Origin: DASQZT01 sp963728965
GTDB taxonomy: Bacteria > Acidobacteriota > Terriglobia > Bryobacterales > Bryobacteraceae
Direction: 5' to 3'
NCBI GenBank assembly: GCA_963728965.1
Contig: CAVSMH010000004.1
Span: 46,611 to 110,610, forward strand
Length of the DNA: 64,000 bases
A model generated the notes under the pieces. That model had not been told where the DNA came from. It saw only the letters and a list, made by a program, of their open reading frames with translations, and searched no databases. Position 1 is the first letter of the stretch, and the number at the start of each line of letters is the position of its first letter. The position numbers were made by a program, and so were the translations under genes. Below, one piece after another: positions 52,549 through 61,397 of the stretch.

Positions 52549-53694
52549 TCATCTGGACCTCCTACCGTATCGGTGTTGGCATCGATCGGCTTCTGTTAGC
52601 AGCTCCTTGTACCGCTGAATCAGACGCTCGGGTTCCGTGTAGTCCACTGCAATTCCCACGGCGTCCGCAACGGTCCGGCGGACATCACACAGCAGCAGTG
52701 CCTCCGCTTGAGCTGGCACACTGCGTGGCCAACCTTCGGTGAAAAGCAGATGCTCCGGTATACGGCTCTCAGCCGCACAGCGTCGTCTGGCCCGCTCCTT
52801 AGCGAGATCGAGTGCTGAACGGTCCTCGGCATCCAACAGATGCGGCGCCACGTCACCCAGCCAGCGTGTGGGCTGGAAAGGGAACGTCGAGCGTATTTCC
52901 AGCCGTACTAAGGCCCGATACACTTCATGGTTACCTTCACATCGAGCCGCGGCAACCATGTCACTTAGCGAACTGAGGATGCAGAAACAGCACGAGACAC
53001 GGGACGACCCGTAGATCTCGTAAGCTTCGTGAAGAGCGAACCGTTTCCGTTCCAGATACTCGAATACCTGTTGCGCGGTCCAGTCCAGTATCGGGTACCA
53101 ATCCAGCCCGGAGGTGCCACGCGTAACGCTCCGGAGTTTTGGTTGCACTTTCGCAACGGGCGCTTTCGCCCGGTTCGAGGTTTCTTGCCGCCGGATCCCG
53201 CTCGCCGACAGGATCATTTGATTCGGAAAACGATCGACCAGAGCCCGACTGATCACCGCGGTCTTGAGTTCGGAGGTACAGAACCGCATCGAAGCCGTCG
53301 ACCAGGGCATGATCAGTTTCACACAACTGAGTCCGGCATAACGTAGGACGTTATTCTCCCAGCGAATATGCCAGCGATCCAGCAGATCGCCCCTATTGCG
53401 CCGTACAACCATCAGGTTGAGGCCCAGGTTCGTGGCCAGCCGTTCGCATACGGAGAGTGACTGGCGCCATTCCACACGTCCCAGATCACTGTGGATGAGC
53501 AGGCGTTGGCACTGATATCCCATCCCGTTGAGATAATCAATCGTGGCGAAGGCGGTAGCTGCGGAGTCCTTGCCTCCTGATACACCAATCGCCACCGTCG
53601 CGTTGTTTCTCAATGCCTCCGTGACCTCAGGAGCCACTGCAATTTCACGGTTTGGAGTCCAGATTGATTCGAAGAGAGGGAACGGGTGGGCCAT
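52549..53694 (-). CDS. PP-loop ATPase of the PAPS-reductase family
   Basis: The protein has 381 residues. The start is ATG 53694, preceded by GGAGG at 53703-53707 with 8-base spacing; the frame is open a little further up. VAIGVSGGKDSAATAF carries the PP-loop (SGGKDS at 39-44). Further features are LIHSDLGRVEW, ILSASGIRRQETSNRAK (the R-rich loop) and the Cys cluster VSCCFCILSS near 265. This layout is that of PAPS reductase/DndC-like adenylating or sulfur-transfer enzymes found on phages, plasmids and defence islands. With a Mom-like gene overlapping it upstream on the same strand, a role in nucleic-acid modification is plausible. Sulfate assimilation is less likely, because no such genes are nearby. 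Confidence 0.8.
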   Translation of the reverse strand: MAHPFPLFESIWTPNREIAVAPEVTEALRNNATVAIGVSGGKDSAATAFATIDYLNGMGYQCQRLLIHSDLGRVEWRQSLSVCERLATNLGLNLMVVRRNRGDLLDRWHIRWENNVLRYAGLSCVKLIMPWSTASMRFCTSELKTAVISRALVDRFPNQMILSASGIRRQETSNRAKAPVAKVQPKLRSVTRGTSGLDWYPILDWTAQQVFEYLERKRFALHEAYEIYGSSRVSCCFCILSSLSDMVAAARCEGNHEVYRALVRLEIRSTFPFQPTRWLGDVAPHLLDAEDRSALDLAKERARRRCAAESRIPEHLLFTEGWPRSVPAQAEALLLCDVRRTVADAVGIAVDYTEPERLIQRYKELLTEADRCQHRYGRRSR

Positions 53695-54479
53695 TGGGAA
53701 GACCTCCAGGTTTCGGGTAAGGTAGCGAAGCGGGCAGGAACCGGCGCGCGTCCCTATCAATGGCCCACGCGTACTTGTAATCCCCTGAGTGGCGGAGTCT
53801 GCGCGTTAAGCGCGCGAGCCAACTTGCCAGCCACTCTGTACGCTCCTCAACGGGAGGTGACGTTGCCCCGAATTTCTCCAACAGAGCGGATGCATACTGC
53901 CAACCCCGTTCTCCAGCGCGGATTTTCTGAATGGCCCGGCTGTTCAGTACTGTGCCATCAGGAAGAAGCCGCACGGCTCCGTTCGCCCGAGGAAGGTCGC
54001 CGACGTCGCCTGGTAGCAGATTCCAAAATGACCACGATGAATGATCGTGCCATCCATCTTGGTCCGCGGTACAGGATCGCTGAAACTCACGACGCCGGCC
54101 AAGCCTTTGCGGCGCAAGCACTCGAATGCGCGCGCCAGGATTTCGCCGTTTGCGGGCACGGAATCCAGCAGGACAAACCGTCCGAGTTCCACGCTGTCCG
54201 ATGCGCTCACGGAAACACAGATGTCAGGACCCGGTCATTGCACGGGTGACTGAAAACGGTCACGCCCACCAATTCCCCGCCGGTGAAGAGCCCAAACCTG
54301 AATCGGGCGTTCGGATAAGATCCCGAGTAATGGTGGGTCACGATGAAGGCCTTGGCCTCCCGATCTCCGACGAGTTCCGCGACCTCATAGAGTCTTGGAT
54401 TGATCGGCTCGCCGGCCGGGCGGTAACTATCCCGTCGTAACCGCCACCGTTGGTTGAAGAGAGATAGTTGCATTGTCAC
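53645..54479 (-). pseudogene. Mom-like GNAT-fold DNA-modification protein, frameshifted
   Basis: Three ORF pieces in different frames join into one protein of about 278 residues. They are MQLSLFNQRWRLRRDSYRPA with AKAFIVTHHYSGSYPNARFR and VTVFSHPCNDRVLTSVF; then VELGRFVLLDSVPANGEILA with GVVSFSDPVPRT and GHFGICYQATSATFLGR; then VRLLPDGTVLNSRAIQKIRA. These phrases are those of proteins annotated as related to phage Mu Mom, which converts adenine in DNA to a carbamoylmethyl form. Breaks lie at about 54208 (GTGA overlap) and about 53965. The start is GTG 54479, with AGGAG upstream. It overlaps the PP-loop gene by 50 bp. It is probably inactive. Confidence 0.6.
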
Positions 54480-54654
54480 GGTGGCGCTCCTTTCCTCTAC
54501 GCAACTGACAGAACATACATGAGTTGGCTTGTTCCGGCAGCGAGATCCCCGCGCTCGCAGCGCGGTTCAGAGACCTTTGAATTCGGTGATTCGGCCGCTC
54601 AGGCTGAGGCCGAATGCAGTTTTGCGGTGCCTTGAATCGGGCTGATGAAGTGAA

Positions 54655-54909
54655 CTAGCATTCCGCCTGGGGATGAGCGCTTCGATTTGATCGAGACCAG
54701 CGTTCGTCCACCAGGGATGGATCTGGAACTTCGATTGGCAGTTCCGGCGCGCTCTCCCAATCGCGGATATCGAACCTGCCCCGACATTCCCGGCAGACGA
54801 TGTACTCCTGCTCAAACCTCTCATACGGTCCGCAATCCAGGCCGTGCGTTTCGACGGAACTGGCAATACGGAACTCCGCGCATGATGACCCGCAGTCGGG
54901 ACAAGCCAT
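54655..54909 (-). CDS. Small zinc-ribbon protein
   Basis: The protein has 84 residues. Cys pairs in MACPDCGSSCAEF and IVCRECRGRFDIRDW suggest a zinc ribbon of two CxxC knuckles. The C-terminus is acidic and then Arg/Ser-rich. It lies between the Mom-like gene and the sigma factor on the same strand. No family was recognised; small zinc-ribbon proteins of this kind are common in phage and plasmid regions. A 7-bp GC stem (CCGCGCT/AGCGCGG at 54549-54565) sits about 90 bp after its stop, without a T tract. Confidence 0.55.
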   Translation of the reverse strand: MACPDCGSSCAEFRIASSVETHGLDCGPYERFEQEYIVCRECRGRFDIRDWESAPELPIEVPDPSLVDERWSRSNRSAHPQAEC

Positions 54910-54965
54910 TGTTCGTTATCCTTTGCACTTCAATCAATCAATTGCAGCCATGCCGGCCAGCTGAC

Positions 54966-55718
54966 TCACAACGCCGCGCTGGATTGAATGCCCACCGAGC
55001 GCAGCGAGGCCGCGATCAATTCAAGGGACCGCTTGTGGATCTGTGAAACGCGGCTCTCATTGATTCCGAAGCGATTCCCGATTTCGCGCATGGTCATTTC
55101 CTGACGGTAATAGAGCTCAATGATGGTTCGCGACCTATGCGGCAGTTCGGTCATCGCGCTGACCAGTAGTTCCTGGAGATGCGCGCTTGCGCATAGTCGG
55201 TCTGGCTGGCGGCACGGATCTGCCATTGCCTCACTGCGAATGGTTACTTCTGTCGCGCTCCTTTGGTGCGGGAAGCCCATAGCGTCCACCGCAGTCAGCA
55301 CCTTTCGGACGCGCTTGAGATCGATCCCCATCCTCGCGGCAACTTCGATCTCAGTTGGCATCCGGCCAAGTTCGGCGGCAAGCGTCCGCGTGACGGCTTC
55401 CATTTCCTTTTGCCGCTTCCGGAGACCGCGTGAGGCCCAGTCCGCACCGCGCAGGCTGTCCAGAATGGCGCCGCGGATTCGGTATTTCGCGTAGGTTTCG
55501 AACAGGACCTTCTTCCCCGCGTCGTACTTACGGGCTGCGTCAAGGAGACCAAGGGCACCAGCCTGGACGAGGTCCTCCAAGTCCACGTGCGCCGGAAGGT
55601 TCCTTCGGATTCCCGCGGCGATCGCCTTTACAAGTGGCATGTGCTTCATCACAAATTGATCCGGCCCCGGTTCCACCTGCTTTGCGTTGCGGAACTTGGA
55701 CACACTCCGACTTTCCAT
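54966..55718 (-). CDS. RNA polymerase sigma factor, FliA/WhiG-like
   Basis: The protein has 250 residues. It has sigma region 2 (HMPLVKAIAAGIRRNLPAHV, DLEDLVQAGALGLLDAARKY, FETYAKYRIRGAILDSLRGA), region 3 (ELGRMPTEIEVAARMGIDLK) and region 4 (LPHRSRTIIELYYRQEMTMR, FGINESRVSQIHKRSLELI). This is the architecture of the FliA/WhiG sigma factors, without the long non-conserved parts of housekeeping sigma. It binds core RNA polymerase and chooses promoters. FliA normally serves flagellar genes, but none are in the window, so here it probably drives genes of the island. The start is ATG 55718; the gap upstream of it has no gene. Confidence 0.88.
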   Translation of the reverse strand: MESRSVSKFRNAKQVEPGPDQFVMKHMPLVKAIAAGIRRNLPAHVDLEDLVQAGALGLLDAARKYDAGKKVLFETYAKYRIRGAILDSLRGADWASRGLRKRQKEMEAVTRTLAAELGRMPTEIEVAARMGIDLKRVRKVLTAVDAMGFPHQRSATEVTIRSEAMADPCRQPDRLCASAHLQELLVSAMTELPHRSRTIIELYYRQEMTMREIGNRFGINESRVSQIHKRSLELIAASLRSVGIQSSAAL

Positions 55719-56046
55719 AGTTGTCTCCTGATTGAGGCTCGCGAAGGAAGTGCGAGCAGACTATGCGGCCGAACACGTCGCGAAGGTGCCCCATGAACGC
55801 CGCCCACCCGGGGACCAGGGCACGCCCGACGGCCGCTCGCCTCAGGGGTTCCCTTCCAAATCGAGATCGTGCGCCTCCGCGGAATACGGAACGCCAGTTG
55901 TCAGCTATCCTTTTCGCATCAACTACTTGCAAGCAGTCCCTGCCAAAAATGGGCGGCCTCAGTGTCCAGGGCGGATCACCGGTTTTTGGCGCAATCATCA
56001 ATCTGCGTCTAGACTTGAGGCAGCGATGAGGAGGAGTTTGCCCGAG
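55719..56046. other. Intergenic stretch without a gene
   Basis: This 328-bp gap separates the divergent sigma factor and zinc-ribbon genes. ORFs here have no protein-like sequence. Promoters of both genes probably lie in it, but no clear -35/-10 pair was found. AGGAGG at 56029-56034 precedes the downstream gene. Confidence 0.5.
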
Positions 56047-56367
56047 ATGTCATGCCCCGAATGCGGATTCAGATTTGATCCGGACAATGAATCTCAGGCG
56101 GTCTGTCCCGCGTGCGGCGCCGATCCGAATAATTCAATGCGGCCGGACGACGGTTCCAACCTCGCCGCCGCGCTCGAGGATGCCGCAGCTTTCGCGGAAG
56201 TACCGGTATCCTTGGCCGAAGTGCTCTCAGAGGATGCTCCCATGGAACCGGAAATCGATTACGTTCCCGATCCCGACCTGGACATCGCGATTGCCGACGG
56301 CGAAGCCTTGAGGGAAGCGTTGACTGAAGGTCCCATTCTGGTCGCCGGGAACGGGCTGATCAATTGA
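56047..56367 (+). CDS. Small acidic zinc-ribbon protein
   Basis: The protein has 106 residues from ATG 56047; ATG 56026 is in frame and overlaps the purine-rich site, so 56047 is preferred. The N-terminus MSCPECGFRFDPDNESQAVC followed by PACGADPNN is a two-knuckle zinc ribbon. The rest is acidic and Ala/Pro-rich (LSEDAPMEPEIDYVPDPDLD). It lies 6 bp before the J-domain-like gene and is probably co-expressed. It could be an adaptor or regulator for that protein. No family was recognised. Confidence 0.6.
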   Translation: MSCPECGFRFDPDNESQAVCPACGADPNNSMRPDDGSNLAAALEDAAAFAEVPVSLAEVLSEDAPMEPEIDYVPDPDLDIAIADGEALREALTEGPILVAGNGLIN

Positions 56368-56373
56368 GGGTCT

Positions 56374-57966
56374 ATGCCCGAAGCAAACGCCCAGGTCACA
56401 GATGGCCCGCGCCAGGCTGGGCCGGTACTCCGCATTCGCAGTCTCCTCCTGGACGGTCCGTCAGTCCGATGCACCACTGACGGTGACGACATCCTGGTGT
56501 CAAGGGTACCTGCCAGTTATTTGCGCCCGGGTGATGATGTATGCCTCGGCGCGTTCAGTTCGCCAATCCGTGAATACCTGGCCACGCAGAATGGTCTTCG
56601 CCGGAAGGCCCGACAACTCTACTTCGGCCGGGTAGGCTATGTGGCGCACCCGAAAACCGACAAGCGAGATGAGTATTTCGTACGCGCAGAAGTGCTCGAA
56701 AGCGCCGTTGGCGTTCGTGCACTCCATCTGCCGAACAGCGCCGTACGAGACTACTTCTACTTCTTCACCCCGACGCCACCCGGGAAAACACAGCCGACAC
56801 TCTACGAGCTCTTGCGCACCCGGCCAACGGCGACGCCCGCCGACTTACGACTTTCGTACAGGATTTGTCGCCTTGAGCATGAATCCGATTCCGCCGCCAA
56901 GCCGGAGATGCGGGGCGCGGAACGGGCGTTCAATCTCTTAGCACATCCCGATCTCCGCTCCTGTTACGACGCCCTCTTGGCGGACCAGAATGCTCCGGCC
57001 CTGTTCCCTTACGGCGGTTTCGGTCAATGCGTTGTCTCTGGCGAACTTGCCGAGGATGGAAATACCTTCTTCGTCCGGCGCCTGTTGTCCTATCTGCCGG
57101 ACCAGCGGCAGCGCCAGTTTCGCGCTCCGCTACGCCGTATTGAGTACCTCGATGGGTGTGCCCTGTATCGTGATAGCCGCCGGAAGGCAGAGGTGTATAT
57201 CGATCCCTCGCTTCTTCCGCTCGGCTGGGATCCGACATGGAACCAATGGAAGCACCTCGTCGCGACGAAGATTGGCGTCACGGCAACATTTGTTGAATCC
57301 GGCAAGTACCGCCACACGAAAGGCGAATGGCATCTCGTCAGGTGGGAGACCGCTCTGCCCAGCCGCTTATGTCTGACGGTGCCGTCAGATGCCCAGAAGG
57401 CTCTTGCAGAGGCTCGCCGGTCGCATCAGCGCTTTGGCGAGTACTATGACGCCATAGAGCACGTTCGAATGCGTCTTCAGCGGGAACCGCTGGAGCAAGG
57501 CGAACTATTGGAACTCTGCCGCCGCCTTGGAATACCCTCGGATTTCGATATCGCTCAATTCTGTTGGAAGCCCGACTACGATCCGCACTTTTACCAACAG
57601 TTGAAGAAGCGGAGCCACAACGTGTACCTCTTCCGCGATGAGTACATATTCCAACTGCCGCGCGCGATCGTCGCCGAGGTCCCTCAACTGGGGCACGCCA
57701 CATACATTTTTGCGAGAGCTGGCGATATCCACGAATTCGTGGACCCGTATGCCAAAACCTCCAGAGACGACATTCGCAAGAACCGAGGCAACGTGGCTCA
57801 ACAACTCGGCTTCATCGGACGGGTCATGCACGGCAGTAATCCCCGAACGTGGGATCGCGAATTGCGCTGCCGAATCGGCGAAACAGTGGACTACTCTCTT
57901 TGTGACTTGAACCATAAAATGGCCGTTTTGAACCATAATGTGGCCGGTAATTCAATGGGCCGGTAA
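56374..57966 (+). CDS. J-domain-like protein of unknown function, C-terminus replaced by IS sequence
   Basis: The open frame codes for 530 residues. The region about 145-212 (TLYELLRTRPTATPADLRLS, AERAFNLLAHPDLRSCYDAL) resembles a DnaJ-type J-domain, but the HPD tripeptide sits in the wrong place, in helix IV rather than the II-III loop. It therefore probably does not act with DnaK in the normal way. The rest is unassigned, with beta-rich N-terminal and central parts. The last about 20 residues (HKMAVLNHNVAGNSMGR) are encoded by the left end of the IS3-type element, as the same DNA occurs at 49565. The native end is therefore lost or altered. It follows the zinc-ribbon gene by 6 bp. Confidence 0.6.
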   Translation: MPEANAQVTDGPRQAGPVLRIRSLLLDGPSVRCTTDGDDILVSRVPASYLRPGDDVCLGAFSSPIREYLATQNGLRRKARQLYFGRVGYVAHPKTDKRDEYFVRAEVLESAVGVRALHLPNSAVRDYFYFFTPTPPGKTQPTLYELLRTRPTATPADLRLSYRICRLEHESDSAAKPEMRGAERAFNLLAHPDLRSCYDALLADQNAPALFPYGGFGQCVVSGELAEDGNTFFVRRLLSYLPDQRQRQFRAPLRRIEYLDGCALYRDSRRKAEVYIDPSLLPLGWDPTWNQWKHLVATKIGVTATFVESGKYRHTKGEWHLVRWETALPSRLCLTVPSDAQKALAEARRSHQRFGEYYDAIEHVRMRLQREPLEQGELLELCRRLGIPSDFDIAQFCWKPDYDPHFYQQLKKRSHNVYLFRDEYIFQLPRAIVAEVPQLGHATYIFARAGDIHEFVDPYAKTSRDDIRKNRGNVAQQLGFIGRVMHGSNPRTWDRELRCRIGETVDYSLCDLNHKMAVLNHNVAGNSMGR

Positions 57967-58179
57967 TTCTGACACCCACCGCCAAAGGTAAACACCCGGA
58001 GCTGGAACGGTAAACGATACGCGACAAGGCGCTCTGTATCCAGGCGGCACGGTATGGCGGCCCAGCGTTCTTCCACAGCGCCGAAGGCGAAATCACGACC
58101 TTCCCGGCTTTCGCCATCTGTTCCGGTTCAGCTGGAAATGGAGAACGCGTTCCCCCATTAAGATAATTGGAGCGAACGC

Positions 58180-58488
58180 ATGAAGAAGCAACGGAAGCAC
58201 TACACGCCGGAAGAAAAAGTCGCCATCCTGCGGCGTCATCTGTTGGAGCAAGTCCCAATCTCGGAGTTATGTGACAAGCACGGACTCCAGCCCACGGTCT
58301 TCTACCGATGGCAGAAGGAGTTCTTCGAGAACGGGGCGGCTGCCTTTCAGCCGAAAGCGCGGGCTAACCATACCACCGAGCAGGAACGGATCGACTACCT
58401 GGAGAAGAAGATCCAGACCAAAGATGAGGTCCTGGCCGAACTCATGGCGGAGCACGTCGCGCTAAAAAAAACGCTTGGGGAACTCTGA
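58180..58488 (+). CDS. IS3-family transposase OrfA
   Basis: The protein has 102 residues. It has the helix-turn-helix of IS3-type OrfA proteins (HYTPEEKVAILRRHLLEQVP, ISELCDKHGLQPTVFYRWQK) and a leucine-zipper-like C-terminus (TEQERIDYLEKKIQTKDEVL). It binds the element ends. Near its end a run of eight A residues (58464-58471) provides a -1 frameshift site leading into orfB, which is how OrfAB transposases of this family are made. Confidence 0.9.
   Translation: MKKQRKHYTPEEKVAILRRHLLEQVPISELCDKHGLQPTVFYRWQKEFFENGAAAFQPKARANHTTEQERIDYLEKKIQTKDEVLAELMAEHVALKKTLGEL
58464..58471 (+). promoter_or_regulatory. Programmed -1 ribosomal frameshift site (A8 run)
   Basis: In the orfA frame the codons read CTA AAA AAA ACG, that is the slippery heptamer A-AAA-AAA. 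A -1 slip continues into the orfB frame, which is open from here (through GTLTGVWVPHDTRDQIV) past the orfA stop at 58486-58488. This is the standard layout for making the OrfAB fusion in IS3 elements. Confidence 0.65.
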
Positions 58489-58526
58489 CCGGGGTCTGGG
58501 TTCCGCATGATACGCGGGACCAGATT

Positions 58527-59336
58527 GTGGATTTCGTCCGGCGCTGGTCGGAGAAGACCGAGATCGGCGCCGGGCGGTTCGTCAGGTGGCTCGACATCGC
58601 AGCCAGCAAGTTCTACGACTGGCTGGAACGCTACGGCAAGGTGAACGAGCACAACGGCTGGGTTCCCCGCGATTTCTGGTTGGAGGATTGGGAGAAGCAG
58701 TCAATCATCGGCTTCCATCTGAAGAACCCGTTGGAGGGCTATCGGCGGCTGACGTTTATGATGCTGGACGCCGACATTGTGGCGGTGAGTCCGACTAGCG
58801 TCTGGCGGGTGCTGGGGCAAGCCGGACTGTTGTCGAGGTGGAATGGAAAGCCATCGAAGAAGGGCACGGGCTTTGAGCAGCCACTGGTGGCGCACCAACA
58901 CTGGCACATCGACGTGTCATACATCAACATCAGCGGGACATTCTATTACCTGTGCAGCTTTCTGGACGGCTGCAGCCGCTACATCGTCAACTGGGATCTG
59001 CGGGAGTCGATGACCGAGGCGGACATCGAGATCATCTTGGAGCGGGCAAAGGAGCTGCACCCGGAAGCAAAGCCACGGATTATCTCCGACAACGGGCCTC
59101 AGTTCATCGCCAAGGACTTCAAGGAGTTCATTCGGATCTCCGGCATGACGCACGTCAGGACGTCGCCTTATTATCCTCAATCGAACGGGAAAATCGAGCG
59201 TTGGCATAAATCGCTCAAGGGAGAGTGCATCCGGCCGGGAACGCCACTGTCGCTGGAAGATGCGCGGCGTCTGGTGGAGGGCTACGTCGACCATTACAAC
59301 GACGGTCCATACTGCCTCACCTCGCTATCTGCTTGA
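58527..59336 (+). pseudogene. IS3-family transposase OrfB, 5' part, interrupted
   Basis: The open frame codes for 269 residues from GTG 58527, but expression is probably by frameshift from orfA. It carries the rve integrase core: HWHIDVSYINISGTFYYLC (first D), RIISDNGPQFIAKDF (second D) and SPYYPQSNGKIERWHKSLKG (the E of the DDE triad). The natural sequence ends at YVDHYN (59298-59300); the following GPYCLTSLSA comes from the inserted element. The rest of the protein lies at 61906-62049. All catalytic residues are upstream of the break, but the C-terminal tail is lost, so activity is unlikely. Confidence 0.88.
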
Positions 59337-61397
59337 AAAATCGAAAGCGCCCTGTTGGCGCTCAGGTATTGCGGGTACGCGATGGCCTTGCCCGACGCGC
59401 TGTATCACAGCGCGAGCAGATTCTGTTTCGAGCTCAGCTTGGCGAAAGATCCACGGACCATCCGGCAACGGATGTTCGGCAAAGATCTCGCCGCGCTCAA
59501 CGGCCAAACGAACGGTCCTCGGGCTCAAGCCCAGGAATGCCGCTGCTTCGGTAAGATTCATCCAACCCTCGGCCTTGCGTTTTTCCGGGTTGTAGCAGGG
59601 AATGTTTTGGTGGCTGCGCAATGACGTCACTCGTTCTCGCGTCCAACGATTGCCGCGCCCAGTCTTCACTCCATTGCGGTTCAACATCCCGGCGATCAGA
59701 TCATCGGAACAGATACGCGCCTGAGTCCCCACAGCTTCTACCGCGGCATGGGATGTATGGCCATTGTTGTAGCCGCGGCGTCGGCGCGGAACACGCAGTT
59801 CCGTATGCACACCCCCCTTCCAATGGATCACCAGAATCACTTCGCCGGCCGCGCTGTCCACATCGGCGACGACTTCGTGAATGAGTGTTCGGACAATCCG
59901 TTTCTTCAAGCGTGCGTCGGTTTGGGGGGCGTTCCACACCGTTTCTAGTTGCCTGGCCAACTCCTCAAACTCCTGCGGTTCTGCCCGCGGCTGTTGCCCG
60001 GCTTCCCGCTCGTGTTGCTCGATGCGAACCTCCACTTCGCGCACGTGCTGGAGGGCTTGGTTCCAGCGCCGCTCTAGTTCACCTGCAACCAGGCGGTTCT
60101 CGGGATCGGTCGCATCGTATTGCCGCCGCGCTCGCTGGGCTGCGTAATGCGCCGCTTCCAGATCCCGCCGCAGCGCTTCCAACACGTCATCTCGCTGACG
60201 AGCTTCTTCTTGGCCCGCCAGCACGGCGGCTTCCACCGCGGACGGCTGAACCACCTGGAGCACTTCCTTGCTCATGGCTTCATCCACCGGAATGCCACCG
60301 AACGCGATACAGCGCTCCTGGCCATTGTCCAGCCAACCGCGATCGCAGGTGTATCGCAAGGCATGACAGTTGCCAGTGTAGCTCACGGTCAGCTTACGAC
60401 CACACCGCCGGCAGCGCAACAGTCCGGCCAACAACGCAGCTCCATGCTTGGGGGCGCCGGGTTGCTCCCCGCCTATGAAGTTCTCTCGAATCGCTCCTTG
60501 GATAACTTCGAACTCGTCCCAGCTCAGATAACCTTCATGCATGTTGGGGATCAACGCTAGCCAGCGGTTTCGTGGCTTTCGGCGAGAGCTATGGTGCGGC
60601 GCCCCATGCTCGTAGCGCAACAACTGTTCCGTCTTGCCGTAAGCGTAAGCGCCACCGTAGGCCGGATTGGTCATCATCTGATACAGGCTGCGGTAGGCCG
60701 GTTGCTTCCAAATAAGCTCACCACGCGAGGTGTGGGCCGGTAGTTGGAGTCCCTGCTCCAAGAACCACAGCAGCGTTTGGCGCACGCTCCCGAGTTCACG
60801 GAACTTGGCAAACACCAAGGCAATGGCCTGCTGCACGCGGCGATCGGGATTTTTCTCCAAACGTTGATCCTCGGTCTTGACATAGCCGACGGGCGCGGCT
60901 ACCACCAGTTCGCCCCGGCGTGCCTTCTCGTGTCGCGCTTCCACAGACCGCTGACGCAGCAGGTCGAGTTCGTATTCGTTCAGACTTCCCTTCAATCCGA
61001 GCAGCAGACGATCATTGCTTTGTCTTGGGGCATAAACGGTTTCCTGGTCGATCAGAACCGTGTCCACCACTCGACAGACTTCCACCAGTTGCTGCCAATC
61101 CCGGCTGTTGCGCGCAAAGCGCGATACTTCTCGCGCGGCGACGGCGCCCACCTTGCCCAGACAGACCTCGGCCACCATGCGCTCGAAGCCAGCACGCGCC
61201 ACTGTGCCAGCGGCGGAGCGCCCCAGATCTTCATCGACGATTTCGATCTCCCGCCAGCCCAACTGTCGCAGGCGTTGTTCCATTGCGTATTGCAGCTTCT
61301 GGCTTTCCAAGTTATGGGTGACTTGGTAGGCGGACGACTGCCGGATGTAGAGGATCGCCTTCCGTTCCAGATGCTGCGGCTTGATCTTCTCAGTCAT
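59325..61397 (-). CDS. Large serine recombinase with C-terminal helix-turn-helix
   Basis: The protein has 690 residues from ATG 61397, which has GGAGGCGAG just upstream and overlaps the stop of the accessory ORF (ATGA). The resolvase domain starts KAILYIRQSSAYQVTHNLES, with the catalytic Ser in YIRQSS; DEDLGRSAAGTVARAGFERM and EVSRFARNSRDW follow. A recombinase domain comes next (about 170-300), then a zinc ribbon (LAGLLRCRRCGRKL, with YTCDRG) and a long coiled coil (about 390-480). The C-terminus is a small HTH (MNLTEAAAFLGLSPRTVRLA), unlike phage integrases. It would catalyse excision and integration of the element. Confidence 0.92.
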   Translation of the reverse strand: MTEKIKPQHLERKAILYIRQSSAYQVTHNLESQKLQYAMEQRLRQLGWREIEIVDEDLGRSAAGTVARAGFERMVAEVCLGKVGAVAAREVSRFARNSRDWQQLVEVCRVVDTVLIDQETVYAPRQSNDRLLLGLKGSLNEYELDLLRQRSVEARHEKARRGELVVAAPVGYVKTEDQRLEKNPDRRVQQAIALVFAKFRELGSVRQTLLWFLEQGLQLPAHTSRGELIWKQPAYRSLYQMMTNPAYGGAYAYGKTEQLLRYEHGAPHHSSRRKPRNRWLALIPNMHEGYLSWDEFEVIQGAIRENFIGGEQPGAPKHGAALLAGLLRCRRCGRKLTVSYTGNCHALRYTCDRGWLDNGQERCIAFGGIPVDEAMSKEVLQVVQPSAVEAAVLAGQEEARQRDDVLEALRRDLEAAHYAAQRARRQYDATDPENRLVAGELERRWNQALQHVREVEVRIEQHEREAGQQPRAEPQEFEELARQLETVWNAPQTDARLKKRIVRTLIHEVVADVDSAAGEVILVIHWKGGVHTELRVPRRRRGYNNGHTSHAAVEAVGTQARICSDDLIAGMLNRNGVKTGRGNRWTRERVTSLRSHQNIPCYNPEKRKAEGWMNLTEAAAFLGLSPRTVRLAVERGEIFAEHPLPDGPWIFRQAELETESARAVIQRVGQGHRVPAIPERQQGAFDFSSR

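Noticed and set aside
54549..54565. A 7-bp GC stem with a 3-base loop (CCGCGCT/AGCGCGG)
   Set aside because: It is not followed by a T tract on either strand, so a terminator call is not supported.
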